Notes: generated from the sequence alone by a model not told the origin. 64,000 nucleotides of DNA from Pseudomonas viridiflava (GCF_900585905.1 NZ_UTVH01000001.1:496001-560000); one strand, 5' to 3'. Counted from the first letter of the stretch, positions 24,910-35,677 are shown. Made by a program: numbers and translations.

Positions 24910-26001
24910 TTGAAACAATCTGTCGCCATTCTCTTCGGCGGGCAATCCAGCGAGCACGAAGTCTCGCTGCAATCGGCCCGAAATGTCATCAATGCCATCG
25001 ATCGCACGGCGTATGCGGTGACGCTGATCGGCATCGATAAAACCGGTCGCTGGCTGCGCTTTGACGAAAGCGATTATCTGCTCAATGCCGACAACCCGGC
25101 GAAGATCAGCCTGAGCCCAGTCGGCAAGTGGCTGTCATTGTTGCCTGGCAGCGCTGGCGGGCAGTTTGTCGAAGTCGAGTCCGGTATCGAGCTGCCACGA
25201 ATCGACGTGGTTTTCCCGGTTATTCATGGCGCCTTTGGCGAGGACGGCTCGGTGCAGGGCCTGCTGCGTCTGCTGGCGATCCCCTGTGTCGGCCCGGATG
25301 TGCTGAGCTCGGCAGCCTGCATGGACAAGGACGTGACCAAACGCTTGCTGCGCGACGCCGGCATCGCGGTGGCGCCCTTCGTGGTGCTGGGTCGCGATCA
25401 ATCCGTCGGCTTTGCCACGGTGGCCGCCGAGCTGGGCCTGCCATTGTTCGTCAAGCCCGCCAGCCAGGGGTCTTCGGTGGGGGTCAGCAAGGTCACCGAT
25501 GAGGCCGGTTATGCCGCCGCGCTGGCGCTGGCGTTTGAATACGATCACAAGGTATTGATCGAGCAGGGCATCGTCGGTCGCGAAGTGGAATGTGCCGTGC
25601 TCGGCAATCGCCAGGCGCAGGTCAGTGTCTGCGGCGAGGTGATTGCCAACGATGATTTTTACGCCTACGACACCAAGTATTTGAACGGCGACCAGGCGCG
25701 CATTGCGATCCCGGCCGAACTGGGCGACGAGCTTGCCGATGAGGTCAGGGCCGTGGCGTTACGCGCCTATGAGGTCATGGGGTGTGCCGGTCTGGCGCGG
25801 GTGGATTTTTTTGTCACTGCGGCGCGGGAGATCATCATCAATGAGGTCAACACGTTGCCTGGCTTCACCTCCATCAGCATGTACCCGAAGTTGTGGCAGG
25901 CCAGTGGTCTGTCCTACGCCGAGCTGATCCACCGGCTGATAACGCTGGCGCTGCAGCGTGCCGACGAGGTTCGCCAGCTCAAGACCGAGGTGTTCCTGTG
26001 A
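24910..26001 (+). CDS. ddlA: D-alanine--D-alanine ligase
   Basis: ATP-grasp enzyme joining two D-alanines for peptidoglycan precursors. The 363-residue product has the N-terminal [13 protein letters not shown] motif, the [11 protein letters not shown] segment, [17 protein letters not shown] of the ATP-grasp fold, and the metal-binding [11 protein letters not shown] near the C-terminus. The length fits the longer DdlA-type branch rather than the shorter DdlB of the division cluster. The start is a TTG at 24910 with AGGAG upstream. Its stop overlaps the start of the next gene (GTGA), so the Nudix hydrolase is co-translated. Confidence 0.93.
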   Translation: MKQSVAILFGGQSSEHEVSLQSARNVINAIDRTAYAVTLIGIDKTGRWLRFDESDYLLNADNPAKISLSPVGKWLSLLPGSAGGQFVEVESGIELPRIDVVFPVIHGAFGEDGSVQGLLRLLAIPCVGPDVLSSAACMDKDVTKRLLRDAGIAVAPFVVLGRDQSVGFATVAAELGLPLFVKPASQGSSVGVSKVTDEAGYAAALALAFEYDHKVLIEQGIVGREVECAVLGNRQAQVSVCGEVIANDDFYAYDTKYLNGDQARIAIPAELGDELADEVRAVALRAYEVMGCAGLARVDFFVTAAREIIINEVNTLPGFTSISMYPKLWQASGLSYAELIHRLITLALQRADEVRQLKTEVFL

Positions 26002-26405
26002 AGCAGATCAGGATTGCTGCTGCACTGCTGATCGGTGACGACGGGCAAACCCTGCTGGTGCGCAAACGCGGCACCGAGGCGTTCATGCAGCCCGGTGGCA
26101 AGATCGAGGCGGGTGAGCCTGCGCTGTCTGCACTGGTGCGCGAACTTGCGGAAGAGCTGGATTTGCATATCGATCCGGCGACCGCCGTCTACCTCGGCGC
26201 TTTTGCAGCGCCTGCCGCCAACGAGCCAGGCTTTGAGGTGCATTGCGAGCTGTTCGAGGTGCACAGCGACCAGCCGATGCAGCCTGCGGCGGAAATCGAA
26301 GAAGCGATCTGGATCAGCGCCGACAGCCTGCAACTGCCGCTCTTGGCGCCGTTGACCCGGGACTTCATTCTGCCGCTCTATCGCCAGCGTCTGGCAGCGG
26401 TTTGA
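25998..26405 (+). CDS. Nudix hydrolase
   Basis: A 135-residue Nudix protein of unknown substrate. The Nudix box is [20 protein letters not shown], starting near residue 36, with the expected Gly, Glu, Arg-Glu and Glu-Glu positions; the final Gly of the consensus is Asp. The start is a GTG at 25998 overlapping the ddlA stop by four bases. The coupling to ddlA is probably transcriptional convenience, since no nucleotide-linked substrate in D-Ala metabolism is evident. A house-cleaning role is the usual guess. Confidence 0.88.
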   Translation: MKQIRIAAALLIGDDGQTLLVRKRGTEAFMQPGGKIEAGEPALSALVRELAEELDLHIDPATAVYLGAFAAPAANEPGFEVHCELFEVHSDQPMQPAAEIEEAIWISADSLQLPLLAPLTRDFILPLYRQRLAAV

Positions 26406-26424
26406 AGGGCTGGCGGCAAGGCGC

Positions 26425-27933
26425 TCAGGCCTTGCCGCTGATCCCGTATTTGCGCAGGCGGTGGGCGATGGCGCTGTGGGACGTTTGCAGACGCGCAGCC
26501 AGTTGCCGGGTTGACGGGTAGTCCGCGTAGAGCTTTTCCAGCAGGCTTTTCTCGAAGCTGTCGACCGCCTGTTCGAGGCTGCCCACCTGACCGTCGGCTG
26601 CCGTCGCCACCGCCGTCCCGGCGATGTCCAGATCCCCTATATCCACCAGGTTGCTGTCACTGATCGCTGCGGCTCGGAAGATCACGTTCTGTAATTGGCG
26701 CACGTTGCCTGGCCAGCGATTGCCCAGTAGCGCCGGGTAAGTGGCAGGCGTAAGACGACAAACCGGACGCTGGATCTGGGCGCAGGCCTGCTGCATGAAA
26801 TAACGCGCCAGCAGCAGAATGTCCTCGCCGCGATCCCGCAATGGCGGCACGTCGAGATTGAGTACGTTGAGGCGATAAAACAGGTCCTCGCGAAAGCTGC
26901 CTTCGCTGACCATTTTTTCCAGATTGCGGTGGGTCGCGCTGAGGATGCGCACGTTGACCTTCACTTCGCGATCACCGCCCACCCGACGGAAGCTGCCATC
27001 ATTGAGAAAGCGCAGCAGCTTGGCCTGCAGATAGGGCGACATCTCGCCGATTTCATCGAGAAACACCGTGCCCTGATTGGCCAGCTCCATCAGCCCCGGT
27101 TTGCCGCCGCGTTGGGCGCCGGTAAAGGCGCCTGGGGCATAGCCGAACAGTTCGCTTTCGGCAAGGTTTTCCGGCAGCGCGGCGCAGTTGAGCGCAAGGA
27201 ACGGCGCGCTGTGGCGGGCGCTGGAAGCGTGACAGGCGCGGGCCACCAGTTCTTTGCCGGTGCCGGTTTCCCCCTGAATCAACAACGGCGCATCGAGGGC
27301 GGCCACCCGGTGGGCGCGGGCTTTCAGCGTGCGGATGGCGGCGGATTCCCCCAGCAGTGCATCGAAGCCTTCGGCGTGGTCATGATGCAGCGCCGACAGC
27401 CGCTCGCCGATACGGCTGGGTTGGTACAGCGTCAGCAGCGCGCCAGCATCGGTGATCGGCGTTGCGTCCAGCAGCAGGGCCTCGCCATTGAGGGTGACTT
27501 CCCGCAGCGGCAGGCGAAATCCATGCTCGAGCAGGGCGCTGTGCAGGTTCGGATCGGCGAACAATTCGGCAACCGCTTCGCCCGCCGGTTCGCGGCCGAC
27601 AAGGCTGATCAGCGCCGGGTTGGCCAGCAGCACATGACCTGCGCTGTCCAGCGCCAGCACCGGGTCGGTCATTGCCGCCAGCAAGGCATCCAGCTGCAGA
27701 TGGCGACGCTGGCCGGGGAGAATGTCCACCACGGTGATCGCCTCCACGCCGCGCACGCGAAACAATGCGTCCTTGAGCTCCTCAAGCACCTGATGGCTGA
27801 GGGTCGGCGCGTCGATATAAACGTTGGGCGGCACCATCTCTACCGCGTCCAGGTTCAGGTTGCGCCCACCGAGAATCGCCAGAACTTCCTGGGTGATGCC
27901 GACGCGGTCGATGAAACTGACGTGGATGCGCAT
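26425..27933 (-). CDS. TyrR-family sigma-54-dependent activator, GcsR-like
   Basis: A 502-residue regulator: N-terminal ACT domain (about 1-75), PAS (about 78-185), AAA+ sigma-54 activation domain with Walker A GETGTGKE and ELFGYAPGAFTGAQ (the GAFTGA loop that contacts sigma-54), and a C-terminal TyrR-type helix-turn-helix (STRQLAARLQTSHSAIAHRL). The N-terminus MRIHVSFIDRVGITQEVLA resembles Pseudomonas GcsR, the glycine-responsive activator of a gcv operon, more than PhhR as I remember them. No glycine-cleavage genes lie nearby, so the target would be elsewhere. It converges on the Nudix gene. Confidence 0.85.
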   Translation of the reverse strand: MRIHVSFIDRVGITQEVLAILGGRNLNLDAVEMVPPNVYIDAPTLSHQVLEELKDALFRVRGVEAITVVDILPGQRRHLQLDALLAAMTDPVLALDSAGHVLLANPALISLVGREPAGEAVAELFADPNLHSALLEHGFRLPLREVTLNGEALLLDATPITDAGALLTLYQPSRIGERLSALHHDHAEGFDALLGESAAIRTLKARAHRVAALDAPLLIQGETGTGKELVARACHASSARHSAPFLALNCAALPENLAESELFGYAPGAFTGAQRGGKPGLMELANQGTVFLDEIGEMSPYLQAKLLRFLNDGSFRRVGGDREVKVNVRILSATHRNLEKMVSEGSFREDLFYRLNVLNLDVPPLRDRGEDILLLARYFMQQACAQIQRPVCRLTPATYPALLGNRWPGNVRQLQNVIFRAAAISDSNLVDIGDLDIAGTAVATAADGQVGSLEQAVDSFEKSLLEKLYADYPSTRQLAARLQTSHSAIAHRLRKYGISGKA

Positions 27934-28023
27934 AGGGTGTCAGGGGTTCGGGCACTGGGGCTGGCGATTATGCCAGCAAAGTAACGGTGCCCGCCTTAAC
28001 GGGTGTGGCTGGGTGGTTGACAA

Positions 28024-28380
28024 CTACACCAGATGCTCAGGCTTCACCGGTTCGCCAGGTTCAATGTCGAGTTTGTCACGCACGTCCTTGAACATGCGGT
28101 CGTAGTCTTCGTGCATCGCGATGGGCAGCACCGCAATGGCCGGCATGCCGTGTTTGACGGCAATCTGGCTGGCGTTGTGCGCGAAATTGAAGGCCAGATC
28201 TCTTGGCAGCTCGAATTCATCCTCGAAGGCATTGCCTGCGACTTCGCCCCGCATGGAGAAGTGCATCGACCTGCCTGACTCGGGGTTCTCCCTGACTTCG
28301 TAGCGGATGTGAATGTCGTAGCTGAAATCGGAAGCTTGCAGCGCTGAGCGAGTGATATGCAGATGGCCGGGCTCGAACAT
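28024..28380 (-). CDS. DUF5064 family protein
   Basis: A 118-residue protein starting MFEPGHLHI, the typical start of this Pseudomonas family. The ATG at 28380 is supported by GGAG nine bases upstream. The rest alternates charged and aromatic residues (YDIHIRYEVREN, FELPRDLAFNFAHNAS), with no signal peptide or membrane segment. Function is not known. The gene stands alone on the minus strand between the TyrR-like gene and the DUF454 gene. Confidence 0.82.
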   Translation of the reverse strand: MFEPGHLHITRSALQASDFSYDIHIRYEVRENPESGRSMHFSMRGEVAGNAFEDEFELPRDLAFNFAHNASQIAVKHGMPAIAVLPIAMHEDYDRMFKDVRDKLDIEPGEPVKPEHLV

Positions 28381-28541
28381 GTGCGGTGCTCCATACAAGG
28401 TGGGGGTGTTGAGTAGACCGACAAGGTCAAGTGGTGTTCAGCGCCGCTCAGCGCTCGACGTAGACAATGCCTGCCTAGCCTATCGATGCTTGCAAATGAT
28501 GTTGTCGAGCACGCGTTGCGCTTGCCCGATCCGTGTTTTAT

Positions 28542-28928
28542 TCAGCGCGCGGGCTCCGGCCGCGACCATATCCAGATATTGGCCAGCGCCATGCCACCGA
28601 TGGCGGCGTATACCGGCCAGCCGTGCATGAGGTAAAGCATCAAAGCGGCGCACAGCAGCATGCTGACGGTGGCGCTGATCTTTGCCGAGCGAGCCACCAG
28701 CTTGCCGTTGCGCCAGTTATGCAGAATCGGCCCGAACAGTTTGTGGTTTTCCAGCCAGGCGCTAAGGCGCGGAGAGCTTCGTGTGGCCGCCCAGGCTGCC
28801 AGCAGAATGAATTCAGTGGTGGGTAGACCGGGAATGAAAATGGCGGCGATGCCAATCCCCAGGCTCACATAGGCCAGCACGCCAAACAGCACGCGAGAAA
28901 TTCCGGACGGAGGAGGTTTGACTGTCAT
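28542..28928 (-). CDS. DUF454 (YbaN-like) inner-membrane protein
   Basis: A 128-residue protein with membrane segments at about 14-35, 80-95 and 98-115. It carries the family core LGIGIAAIFIPGLPTTEFILLAAW and the RSSPRLSAWLENHKLFGP segment. I chose the ATG at 28928; the frame opens 28 codons earlier, but that extension is not hydrophobic and not family-like. Function unknown; E. coli YbaN is the best-known relative. Confidence 0.82.
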   Translation of the reverse strand: MTVKPPPSGISRVLFGVLAYVSLGIGIAAIFIPGLPTTEFILLAAWAATRSSPRLSAWLENHKLFGPILHNWRNGKLVARSAKISATVSMLLCAALMLYLMHGWPVYAAIGGMALANIWIWSRPEPAR

Positions 28929-29032
28929 GGGCTCGTCAGTGGCAGGGGATGGCCCGATTCGCAGGTCGGGGAGCGCGACCAGTCTAACAGGCCAGACCTT
29001 GTTCATGACCAATGCCGCTACATGGAGCCGCC

Positions 29033-29125
29033 GTGGGACCGGCTTTAGGCGGGAAAGTGTCAGGTGTCACGCCACGCAATTGCAGGGGCTCAAACGTACC
29101 TCTTTCCGGCCGAATCCGGTCCCAC
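29033..29125. repeat. REP palindrome, same family as 4283-4372
   Basis: Starts GTGGGACCGGCTTTAGGCGG and closes with the complementary CCGGTCCCAC ending at 29125, with a poorly conserved 40-base centre. A further partial GTGGGACC word follows at about 29145. It lies downstream of gap. Confidence 0.75.
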
Positions 29126-29179
29126 GACGAGCACGATTTCGCGGTGGGACCTGTCGGGCGGCGGTCTGCTCGGCCTGTT

Positions 29180-30181
29180 TTACTCGGCGTTATGCAGCGC
29201 CAGGCAGTTGTCGAGCATGCGGTTGGAGAACGCCCATTCGTTGTCGTACCAGGCCAGCACTTTGAGCAGCTTGCCGCTGGACTTGGTGTGGTTGGCGTCG
29301 AAGATGGACGACAGCGGATTGTGATTGAAGTCGTGGGACACCAGCGGCAGGGTGTTGTAGCCCAGCACCTTGGAATGCTGACTGGCTTCCTTCATCAACG
29401 CGTTGACTTCCTCGGCGCTGGCTTCACGGGTCAGCTGCACGGTCAGGTCCACCAGCGACACGTTGATCACCGGTACACGCACTGCCATGCCGGTCAATTT
29501 ACCAGCCAGTTCCGGCAGCACCAGGCCAACGGCTTCGGCAGCACCGGTCTTGCTCGGGATCATCGATTGCGTGGCGGAGCGCGCGCGGTACGGGTCGGTG
29601 TGGTAGACGTCGATCAGATTCTGGTCATTGGTGTAGGCATGGATCGTGGTCATCAGGCCACTTTCGATACCCAGTTCGCGGTGCAGCACTTGCGCCACAG
29701 GCGCCAGGCAGTTGGTGGTGCACGAAGCGCTGGAAATGATCTGATGCGATTGACGCAGCGTGTCGTGGTTGACGCCATAGACGATGGTCGCATCCGCACC
29801 GCTGGCAGGCGCTGAAATAATCACCTTGCGGGCGCCTGCGGTGAGGTGCGCTGCGGCCTTGTCGCGGCTGGTGAACAAGCCGGTGCATTCGAACACCACG
29901 TCGATGTCCAGCGCCTTCCACGGCAGCTCGGCGGGGTTGCGCACAGCGCTGACCGCAATGTGGTCACCATTGACGCTCAAACTGTCCTTGTCACACTCCA
30001 CGGTGCCGGAAAAAGGCCCGTGAACGGTATCGAAACGCAGCAGGTGGGCATTCATCTCACTGTCGCCCAGATCGTTGATGGCGACGACCTGCAGGTCCTG
30101 CCGGTAGCCTTGGGTATACAGTGCGCGCAGGACGTTGCGGCCGATGCGGCCAAAACCATTGATTGCGATACGAAGAGTCAT
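29180..30181 (-). CDS. gap: Glyceraldehyde-3-phosphate dehydrogenase, type I
   Basis: Oxidises glyceraldehyde 3-phosphate to 1,3-bisphosphoglycerate with NAD. The 333-residue product has the Rossmann start [15 protein letters not shown], the catalytic Cys154 in [11 protein letters not shown], and the C-terminal [15 protein letters not shown]. It is divergent from edd; in Pseudomonas this is the catabolic Gap that processes the triose released by the Entner-Doudoroff pathway. AAAGGA stands seven bases before the ATG. A HexR-like box lies 23-37 bp upstream of the start, so induction by the pathway intermediate KDPG is expected. Confidence 0.96.
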   Translation of the reverse strand: MTLRIAINGFGRIGRNVLRALYTQGYRQDLQVVAINDLGDSEMNAHLLRFDTVHGPFSGTVECDKDSLSVNGDHIAVSAVRNPAELPWKALDIDVVFECTGLFTSRDKAAAHLTAGARKVIISAPASGADATIVYGVNHDTLRQSHQIISSASCTTNCLAPVAQVLHRELGIESGLMTTIHAYTNDQNLIDVYHTDPYRARSATQSMIPSKTGAAEAVGLVLPELAGKLTGMAVRVPVINVSLVDLTVQLTREASAEEVNALMKEASQHSKVLGYNTLPLVSHDFNHNPLSSIFDANHTKSSGKLLKVLAWYDNEWAFSNRMLDNCLALHNAE

Positions 30182-30203
30182 ACAGCCGTCCTTTCTGAAT
30201 TTG

Positions 30204-30218
30204 TTGTTGGAATTACAA
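30204..30218. promoter_or_regulatory. HexR-like box upstream of gap
   Basis: TTGT-N7-ACAA, matching the published Pseudomonas HexR operator pattern TTGT-N7/8-ACAA. It lies just upstream of the gap start on the minus strand. Confidence 0.7.
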
Positions 30219-30265
30219 GATTATTCGCATAGAAATAGAAAACAAGCCTTTTTAGTGGCAATATT

Positions 30266-30280
30266 TTGTTTTATCTACAA
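30266..30280. promoter_or_regulatory. HexR-like box upstream of edd
   Basis: TTGTTTTATCTACAA, again TTGT-N7-ACAA, 120 bp before the edd start and 85 bp before the gap start. Together with the box at 30204-30218 it gives each divergent gene its own operator. Confidence 0.7.
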
Positions 30281-30400
30281 CGAGAAGCCTGCAAGGCCAA
30301 AACAGTTGATCGAGATCAAGCGTTTACAGATAAGGCGTACGCCTCGATTTCTGCAAGGGTCTTAACGGGTGACCACCTACGTTAGCCTGGAGTTCAGCAC

Positions 30401-32227
30401 ATGCATCCCCGCATTCTTGAGGTAACCGAGCGGCTCATCGCTCGTAGTCGCGGTACCCGTGAGCGCTATCTGCAACTGATTCGGGGCGCCGCCAGTGACG
30501 GGCCGGTGCGTGGCAAGCTGCAATGCGCCAACTTCGCTCATGCCGTTGCAGCCTGTGGTCCGGAAGATAAAAATTCGCTGCGCATGATGAATGCCGCCAA
30601 CGTCGCCATCGTCTCTTCCTACAACGACATGCTCTCGGCGCACCAGCCCTATGAGCATTTTCCCGAGCAGATCAAGCAAGCGCTGCGTGACATGGGCTCC
30701 GTCGGTCAGTTCGCCGGGGGTGTGCCAGCGATGTGCGACGGCGTCACCCAGGGCGAGCCGGGTATGGAGCTGGGCATCGCCAGTCGCGAAGTCATCGCCA
30801 TGTCTACTGCCGTTGCGCTGTCGCACAACATGTTCGATGCGGCGTTGATGCTGGGTGTCTGCGACAAGATCGTGCCCGGCCTGATGATGGGCGCGCTGCG
30901 CTTCGGTCACCTGCCGATGATTTTCGTCCCCGGCGGACCGATGGTGTCGGGTATTTCCAACAAGCAGAAAGCCGATGTTCGCCAACGCTACGCTGAAGGC
31001 AAGGCAACCCGGGAAGAGCTGCTGGACTCGGAGATGAAGTCGTATCACGGTCCCGGTACCTGCACGTTCTACGGCACCGCCAACACCAATCAGTTGCTGA
31101 TGGAGGTCATGGGCCTGCACCTGCCGGGCTCCTCGTTCATCAATCCGTATACCCCGTTGCGCGATGCACTCACGGTCGAGGCGGCGCAGCAGGTCACCCG
31201 CATGACGGCGCAGAGCGGCAATTTCCTCCCAATCGGCGAGATCGTCGACGAACGTGCGCTGGTCAACTCCATCGTCGCGCTGCACGCCACCGGCGGTTCC
31301 ACCAATCACACCCTGCACATGCCCGCCATCGCCCAGGCGGCTGGCATCCAGTTGACCTGGCAGGACATGGCTGACCTTTCCGAGGTGGTGCCGACCCTGA
31401 CTCACGTCTATCCCAACGGCAAGGCAGACATCAATCATTTCCAGGCCGCAGGCGGCATGTCGTTCCTGATTCGCGAACTGTTGCAGGCGGGCTTCCTGCA
31501 CGAAGACGTCAACACGGTCATGGGTCGTGGCCTGAGCCGCTACACCCAGGAGCCGTTTCTCGAAGAGGGCAAGCTGGTCTGGCGCGAGGGGCCGATTGAG
31601 AGTCTGGACCCGGACATTTTGCGCCCGGCGACCCATCCGTTTTCTCTCGAAGGCGGCTTGCGGGTGATGGAAGGCAATCTGGGGCGCGGGGTGATGAAGG
31701 TCTCGGCGGTGGCACCGGAGCACCAGATCGTGCAGGCGCCTGCGCGAGTCTTTCACGACCAGCAGGACCTGGCTGATGCCTTCAAGGCCGGAGAGCTGGA
31801 ATGCGACTTTGTCGCGGTGATGCGCTTTCAGGGGCCGCGTTCCAACGGCATGCCCGAGCTGCACAAAATGACGCCGTTTCTCGGCGTGCTGCAGGATCGT
31901 GGTTTCAAAGTGGCGTTGGTCACCGACGGGCGCATGTCCGGTGCGTCGGGTAAGATCCCCGCCGCCATTCATGTCTGCCCCGAGGCGTTCGGCGGCGGCC
32001 CGCTGGCACGCGTGCGCGATGGCGACATCATTCGTGTCGATGGCGTAAAAGGAACGTTGCAAGTTTTGCTTGAACCGGCAGAATTGGCCGCCAGAGAGCC
32101 GGCAGTCGGTGATCTGGACAATGCGGTCGGTTGCGGTCGTGAACTGTTCGGCTTCATGCGTATGGCCTTCAGCTCCGCCGAGCAGGGCGCCAGCGCCTTT
32201 ACTTCAAGTCTGGAGACGCTTAAGTGA
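30401..32227 (+). CDS. edd: Phosphogluconate dehydratase
   Basis: First dedicated Entner-Doudoroff step: dehydrates 6-phosphogluconate to 2-keto-3-deoxy-6-phosphogluconate. The 608-residue protein belongs to the IlvD/Edd family of iron-sulphur dehydratases. Seen motifs are [15 protein letters not shown] [41 protein letters not shown] with its cluster-binding Cys, and [18 protein letters not shown]. The stop overlaps the glk start by four bases (GTGA). Heads the edd-glk-gltR-gltS transcript; repression by HexR is predicted from the upstream box. Confidence 0.97.
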   Translation: MHPRILEVTERLIARSRGTRERYLQLIRGAASDGPVRGKLQCANFAHAVAACGPEDKNSLRMMNAANVAIVSSYNDMLSAHQPYEHFPEQIKQALRDMGSVGQFAGGVPAMCDGVTQGEPGMELGIASREVIAMSTAVALSHNMFDAALMLGVCDKIVPGLMMGALRFGHLPMIFVPGGPMVSGISNKQKADVRQRYAEGKATREELLDSEMKSYHGPGTCTFYGTANTNQLLMEVMGLHLPGSSFINPYTPLRDALTVEAAQQVTRMTAQSGNFLPIGEIVDERALVNSIVALHATGGSTNHTLHMPAIAQAAGIQLTWQDMADLSEVVPTLTHVYPNGKADINHFQAAGGMSFLIRELLQAGFLHEDVNTVMGRGLSRYTQEPFLEEGKLVWREGPIESLDPDILRPATHPFSLEGGLRVMEGNLGRGVMKVSAVAPEHQIVQAPARVFHDQQDLADAFKAGELECDFVAVMRFQGPRSNGMPELHKMTPFLGVLQDRGFKVALVTDGRMSGASGKIPAAIHVCPEAFGGGPLARVRDGDIIRVDGVKGTLQVLLEPAELAAREPAVGDLDNAVGCGRELFGFMRMAFSSAEQGASAFTSSLETLK

Positions 32228-33201
32228 AATTGGCTTTGGTCGGTGATATTGGCGGTACCAATGCACGTTTTGCCATCTGGGAAAACGACACGCTGCATTC
32301 GATCCGGGTGTTCCCGACCATCGATTACGTCAGTCCGGAGAAGGCCATCGAGGTCTTTCTGCAAGACCTTGAACTGCAACGCGGGGACGTGAGCCTGGTC
32401 TGCCTGGCGGTTGCCGGGCCGGTGGACGGCGACGATTTTCACTTCACCAACAACGACTGGCGGCTCAGCCGGCCAGCGTTCTGCAGCGCATTGCAGGTTG
32501 ACGAACTGTTGCTGATCAATGATTTCAGCGCCATGGCGCTGGGCATGACGCGGCTGGCCCAGGATGATTTCATCACCGTCAGCCACGGCATTGGTGAGCC
32601 GGACCGGCCTCGAGTGGTTATCGGTCCGGGCACCGGTCTGGGCATCGGCACGCTGCTCAATCTGGGGGTCAACAACTGGATGGCGTTGCCGGGGGAGGGT
32701 GGCCACGGCGAACTGCCCATCGGCACTGCGCGCGAGGCGATGCTGTGGATGCGGCTGATGGCCGAGCATGAGCATGTCAGCGCGGAAACCGTGCTCAGTG
32801 GCGCGGGCCTGTTGAAGTTGTACAACGTCAGTTGCGAGCTGGACGATATCGAACCGACCCTGAAGTCGCCTGCGGCCGTGACCGCGGCGGCGCTGGCGGG
32901 TGATCCGGTAGCGGCTGCGGTGCTGGAACAGTTCTGCGTGTTTCTGGGGCGCGTGGCGGGCAACGCGGTGATGTCGGTGGGCGGCCGTGGCGGTGTCTAC
33001 ATCGTCGGTGGCGTGGTGCCACGCTTCGCCGAGTTCTTCATCGACAGCGGCTTCAAACGTGCTTTTGCGGAAAAGGGCGTGATGAAGGATTATTTCAAAG
33101 GCATTCCGGTCTGGCTGGTGACTGCCGAGTTTCCCGGCCTGATCGGTGCGGGCGTAGCGTTGCAGCAGGCTTTTGGTGAAGATCGCGCGGTAGAAGTCTA
33201 A
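32224..33201 (+). CDS. glk: Glucokinase
   Basis: Phosphorylates glucose to glucose 6-phosphate with ATP in the cytoplasm. The 325-residue protein has the phosphate loop DIGGTNARF at residues 8-16, [12 protein letters not shown], a second phosphate motif [13 protein letters not shown] and GEGGHGELP. The start is a GTG overlapping the edd stop. Translational coupling to edd ties sugar phosphorylation to the Entner-Doudoroff branch. Substrate glucose arrives through the Gts transporter encoded downstream. Confidence 0.95.
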   Translation: MKLALVGDIGGTNARFAIWENDTLHSIRVFPTIDYVSPEKAIEVFLQDLELQRGDVSLVCLAVAGPVDGDDFHFTNNDWRLSRPAFCSALQVDELLLINDFSAMALGMTRLAQDDFITVSHGIGEPDRPRVVIGPGTGLGIGTLLNLGVNNWMALPGEGGHGELPIGTAREAMLWMRLMAEHEHVSAETVLSGAGLLKLYNVSCELDDIEPTLKSPAAVTAAALAGDPVAAAVLEQFCVFLGRVAGNAVMSVGGRGGVYIVGGVVPRFAEFFIDSGFKRAFAEKGVMKDYFKGIPVWLVTAEFPGLIGAGVALQQAFGEDRAVEV

Positions 33202-33259
33202 ATCCTGTAGGAGATTGCCCGTCGTCGATACGCCGGGCTGTCGTGCAGCAAACATGGAC

Positions 33260-33328
33260 CTGTAGGAGCCCACTTGTTGGCGAGGCGACGTGACTGACAC
33301 CGTCTCGCCAACAAGTGGGCTCCTACAG
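33260..33328. repeat. REP palindrome between glk and gltR
   Basis: Two 25-base arms starting CTGTAGGAGCCCACTTG are perfect complements about a 19-base centre. A shorter CTGTAGGAG word occurs at 33205. This is a different REP type from those at 4283 and 29033. It may separate edd-glk from gltR-gltS expression. The rest of the 271-bp spacer holds no gene. Confidence 0.85.
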
Positions 33329-33472
33329 AAGGCATATCCAGTCAGGCAGTTGTGTTTTTGCTTCATGAAAGCCAACGTGTTGGCGAAACGCCCTGCCACA
33401 CGGCGCGATCCTGCAGACCCGCCAGGCAGCATCCCCCAACAATAATGATCCATTGCCACAAGGACGATCCAC

Positions 33473-34210
33473 GTGAGCTCAGCCAGTAAATCGATCCTGC
33501 TGGTCGATGATGACCAGGAGATTCGGGAGTTGCTGCAGACCTACCTGAGCCGCTCCGGTTTTCAGGTGCGGACTGTCGGCGATGGCGCTCAGTTTCGCGA
33601 GGCGTTCAACGATGAGCCCAGCGACCTGCTGATTCTCGACGTGATGTTGCCCGACGAAGACGGTTTCAGCCTCTGTCGCTGGGTGCGCCAGCATGTGCGT
33701 CATCCCCACGTGCCGATCATCATGCTCACGGCCAGTTCTGATGAAGCCGACCGGGTTATCGGCCTGGAGCTGGGCGCTGACGATTATCTGGGCAAGCCCT
33801 TCAGCCCGCGTGAGCTGCTGGCGCGGATCAAGGCCTTGTTGCGCCGGGCGCAGTTCGGTCAGGAGCGCAGCGGCGGCGATGTGTTGATGTTCGATGAATG
33901 GCGGCTGGACATGGTCAGTCACCGTCTGTTTCACAAGGATGGCGAAGAGGTGATTCTGTCCGGTGCCGATTTCGCTCTGCTCAAGTTGTTCCTCGACAAT
34001 CCGCAGCAGATTCTTGATCGCGACACCATCGGCAATGCCACGCGTGGGCGGGAGCTGATGCCCCTGGAACGGATTGTCGATATGGCCGTCAGCCGCTTGC
34101 GCCAACGCCTGCGCGACACCGGCAAGTCGCCACGCCTGATTCGCACGGTGCGCGGCAGTGGTTATTTGCTAGCGGCCAATGTCACCGCCCAATCCGCCAG
34201 CGGTTACTGA
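33473..34210 (+). CDS. gltR: Response regulator GltR (OmpR family)
   Basis: DNA-binding regulator of glucose transport genes in Pseudomonas. The 245-residue product has an N-terminal receiver domain (LLVDDDQEIREL, phospho-acceptor Asp56 in LLILDVMLPDEDG) and a C-terminal winged helix ending SPRLIRTVRGSGYLLA. The start is a GTG with AAGGA nine bases upstream. It lies directly before the histidine kinase and the gts-oprB genes it is expected to control. The identity rests on the cluster position as well as the family. Confidence 0.9.
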   Translation: MSSASKSILLVDDDQEIRELLQTYLSRSGFQVRTVGDGAQFREAFNDEPSDLLILDVMLPDEDGFSLCRWVRQHVRHPHVPIIMLTASSDEADRVIGLELGADDYLGKPFSPRELLARIKALLRRAQFGQERSGGDVLMFDEWRLDMVSHRLFHKDGEEVILSGADFALLKLFLDNPQQILDRDTIGNATRGRELMPLERIVDMAVSRLRQRLRDTGKSPRLIRTVRGSGYLLAANVTAQSASGY

Positions 34211-34213
34211 CTG

Positions 34214-35677
34214 TTGAGCGCCCCCGGACCGAAACGCCGTTTCCCCCTGCCACGGTCGCTGCTGGGGCGCATGTTGCTGCTGACGCTGCTGGCGGTGTTG
34301 CTGGCGCAGGCACTGTCCAGCGTGATCTGGCTGTCACAACTGCGTGCCACGCAGATGGAAGGCCTGATCACCAGTGCACGCAGCCTGGCCCACTCCATGG
34401 CCGCCAGTGTCAGCTATTTTCGTTCGTTGCCGCTGGCCTATCGCCCGCTGGTGCTGGATCAATTGCGCAGCATGGGCGGCACGCGGTTTGTGGTGTCGCT
34501 CAATGACCGCCCACTGGACATGCGAATACTGGAGGCGACGCCGCGCAAACAGGCGGTGCTGACTGCGGTCGACGAGGTCTTGCGCCAGCAGATCGGCAAT
34601 GATCCGGCCATCGCGGTGTGGTTCGTCCGCCCGCAGGACCTGCGCATTTTCAACAGCGGCCTCAAGCTTGACGAGTTGCCGCGCTCCTGGGCGCATTACG
34701 CCTTGAGCCTGGAGCCGATCAACCCGCCGGTGCTGGTCACCCAGATCGAGCTGGCGGCAGGCGAATGGTTGTACATCGCTTCGCTATTGCCCGAGCCCTA
34801 TACCACGCTTGAAGAAGAGGACCTGCCGCTGCAGCAGGTGTGGTTCATCGTGCTGACCAGCGGTTTTCTGCTGTTGTTCATCGGCTTGCTGGTGCATTGG
34901 CAGAGTCGACCGCTCAAGCGCCTGGCGCGGGCCGCGCGCGACATGTCCCTGGGCGCTGACGTCGAACCCGATGTGGAAGGCGGTGCCAGCGAAGTCGTGG
35001 AAGTCACCCGCGCCTTCAGCGCCATGCGCACGCGAATCAGCCGTTACCTGACCGAGCGTGGTCAGCTGTTCAGCGCCATTTCCCATGACCTGCGCACGCC
35101 CATCACGCGCCTGCGGCTGCGGGTCGAGCTGCTGGAAGACGAGACGCTGCAGCGCAAATTCAGTCGCGACCTGGACGAGCTCGAGCTGCTGGTCAAAGGC
35201 GCGTTGCAGTGTGTGAAAGACACTGACATTCATGAAAATATTGAGCCTGTGGATCTGAACCATGTGCTCGACTGTCTGGTGGAACCTTACCTGGCGCCCC
35301 ACGGCAATGGCTGCGCCACCCAGCAAGGCAAGGCCCTCGCGCCTTACCCCGGCAAGCCGCTGGCGCTCAAGCGCTGCATCGGCAACCTCATCGACAACGC
35401 CCTCAAGTACGGCACGCGCGCCCATCTGAAAGTCGAGGACGACACTCACTCCTTCGTCCTGCACGTGGATGACGAAGGGCCGGGCGTGCCGGAGCAGCGC
35501 CTGGAACGGGTGTTCGAGCCGCATTTTCGTCTGGCTGGCAGTCACCAGCAGGGCTATGGCCTGGGCCTGGGGATCGCCCGCAATATCGCCCACAGCCATG
35601 GCGGCGAAGTCAGCCTGCAGAACCTGCGCGGGGGTGGGTTGCGGGTAACATTGTTCCTGCCGCGCACGACGGAATAA
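34214..35677 (+). CDS. Sensor histidine kinase GltS/GtrS
   Basis: Inner-membrane partner of GltR. The 487-residue protein has TM1 at about 20-42, a periplasmic sensor domain (43-205), TM2 at about 209-228, HAMP, a HisKA box with His291 in [15 protein letters not shown], and an ATPase domain ([24 protein letters not shown]). The P. aeruginosa homologue GtrS is reported to sense 2-ketogluconate and 6-phosphogluconate. The predicted start is a TTG at 34214, three bases after the gltR stop; no strong alternative ATG precedes TM1. Confidence 0.9.
   Translation: MSAPGPKRRFPLPRSLLGRMLLLTLLAVLLAQALSSVIWLSQLRATQMEGLITSARSLAHSMAASVSYFRSLPLAYRPLVLDQLRSMGGTRFVVSLNDRPLDMRILEATPRKQAVLTAVDEVLRQQIGNDPAIAVWFVRPQDLRIFNSGLKLDELPRSWAHYALSLEPINPPVLVTQIELAAGEWLYIASLLPEPYTTLEEEDLPLQQVWFIVLTSGFLLLFIGLLVHWQSRPLKRLARAARDMSLGADVEPDVEGGASEVVEVTRAFSAMRTRISRYLTERGQLFSAISHDLRTPITRLRLRVELLEDETLQRKFSRDLDELELLVKGALQCVKDTDIHENIEPVDLNHVLDCLVEPYLAPHGNGCATQQGKALAPYPGKPLALKRCIGNLIDNALKYGTRAHLKVEDDTHSFVLHVDDEGPGVPEQRLERVFEPHFRLAGSHQQGYGLGLGIARNIAHSHGGEVSLQNLRGGGLRVTLFLPRTTE

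Noticed and set aside
30377..32062. 561-codon minus-strand frame opposite edd, and 31969-33459 opposite glk
   Set aside because: Both are antisense to well-recognised edd and glk, with no family-like sequence and no ribosome-binding site.
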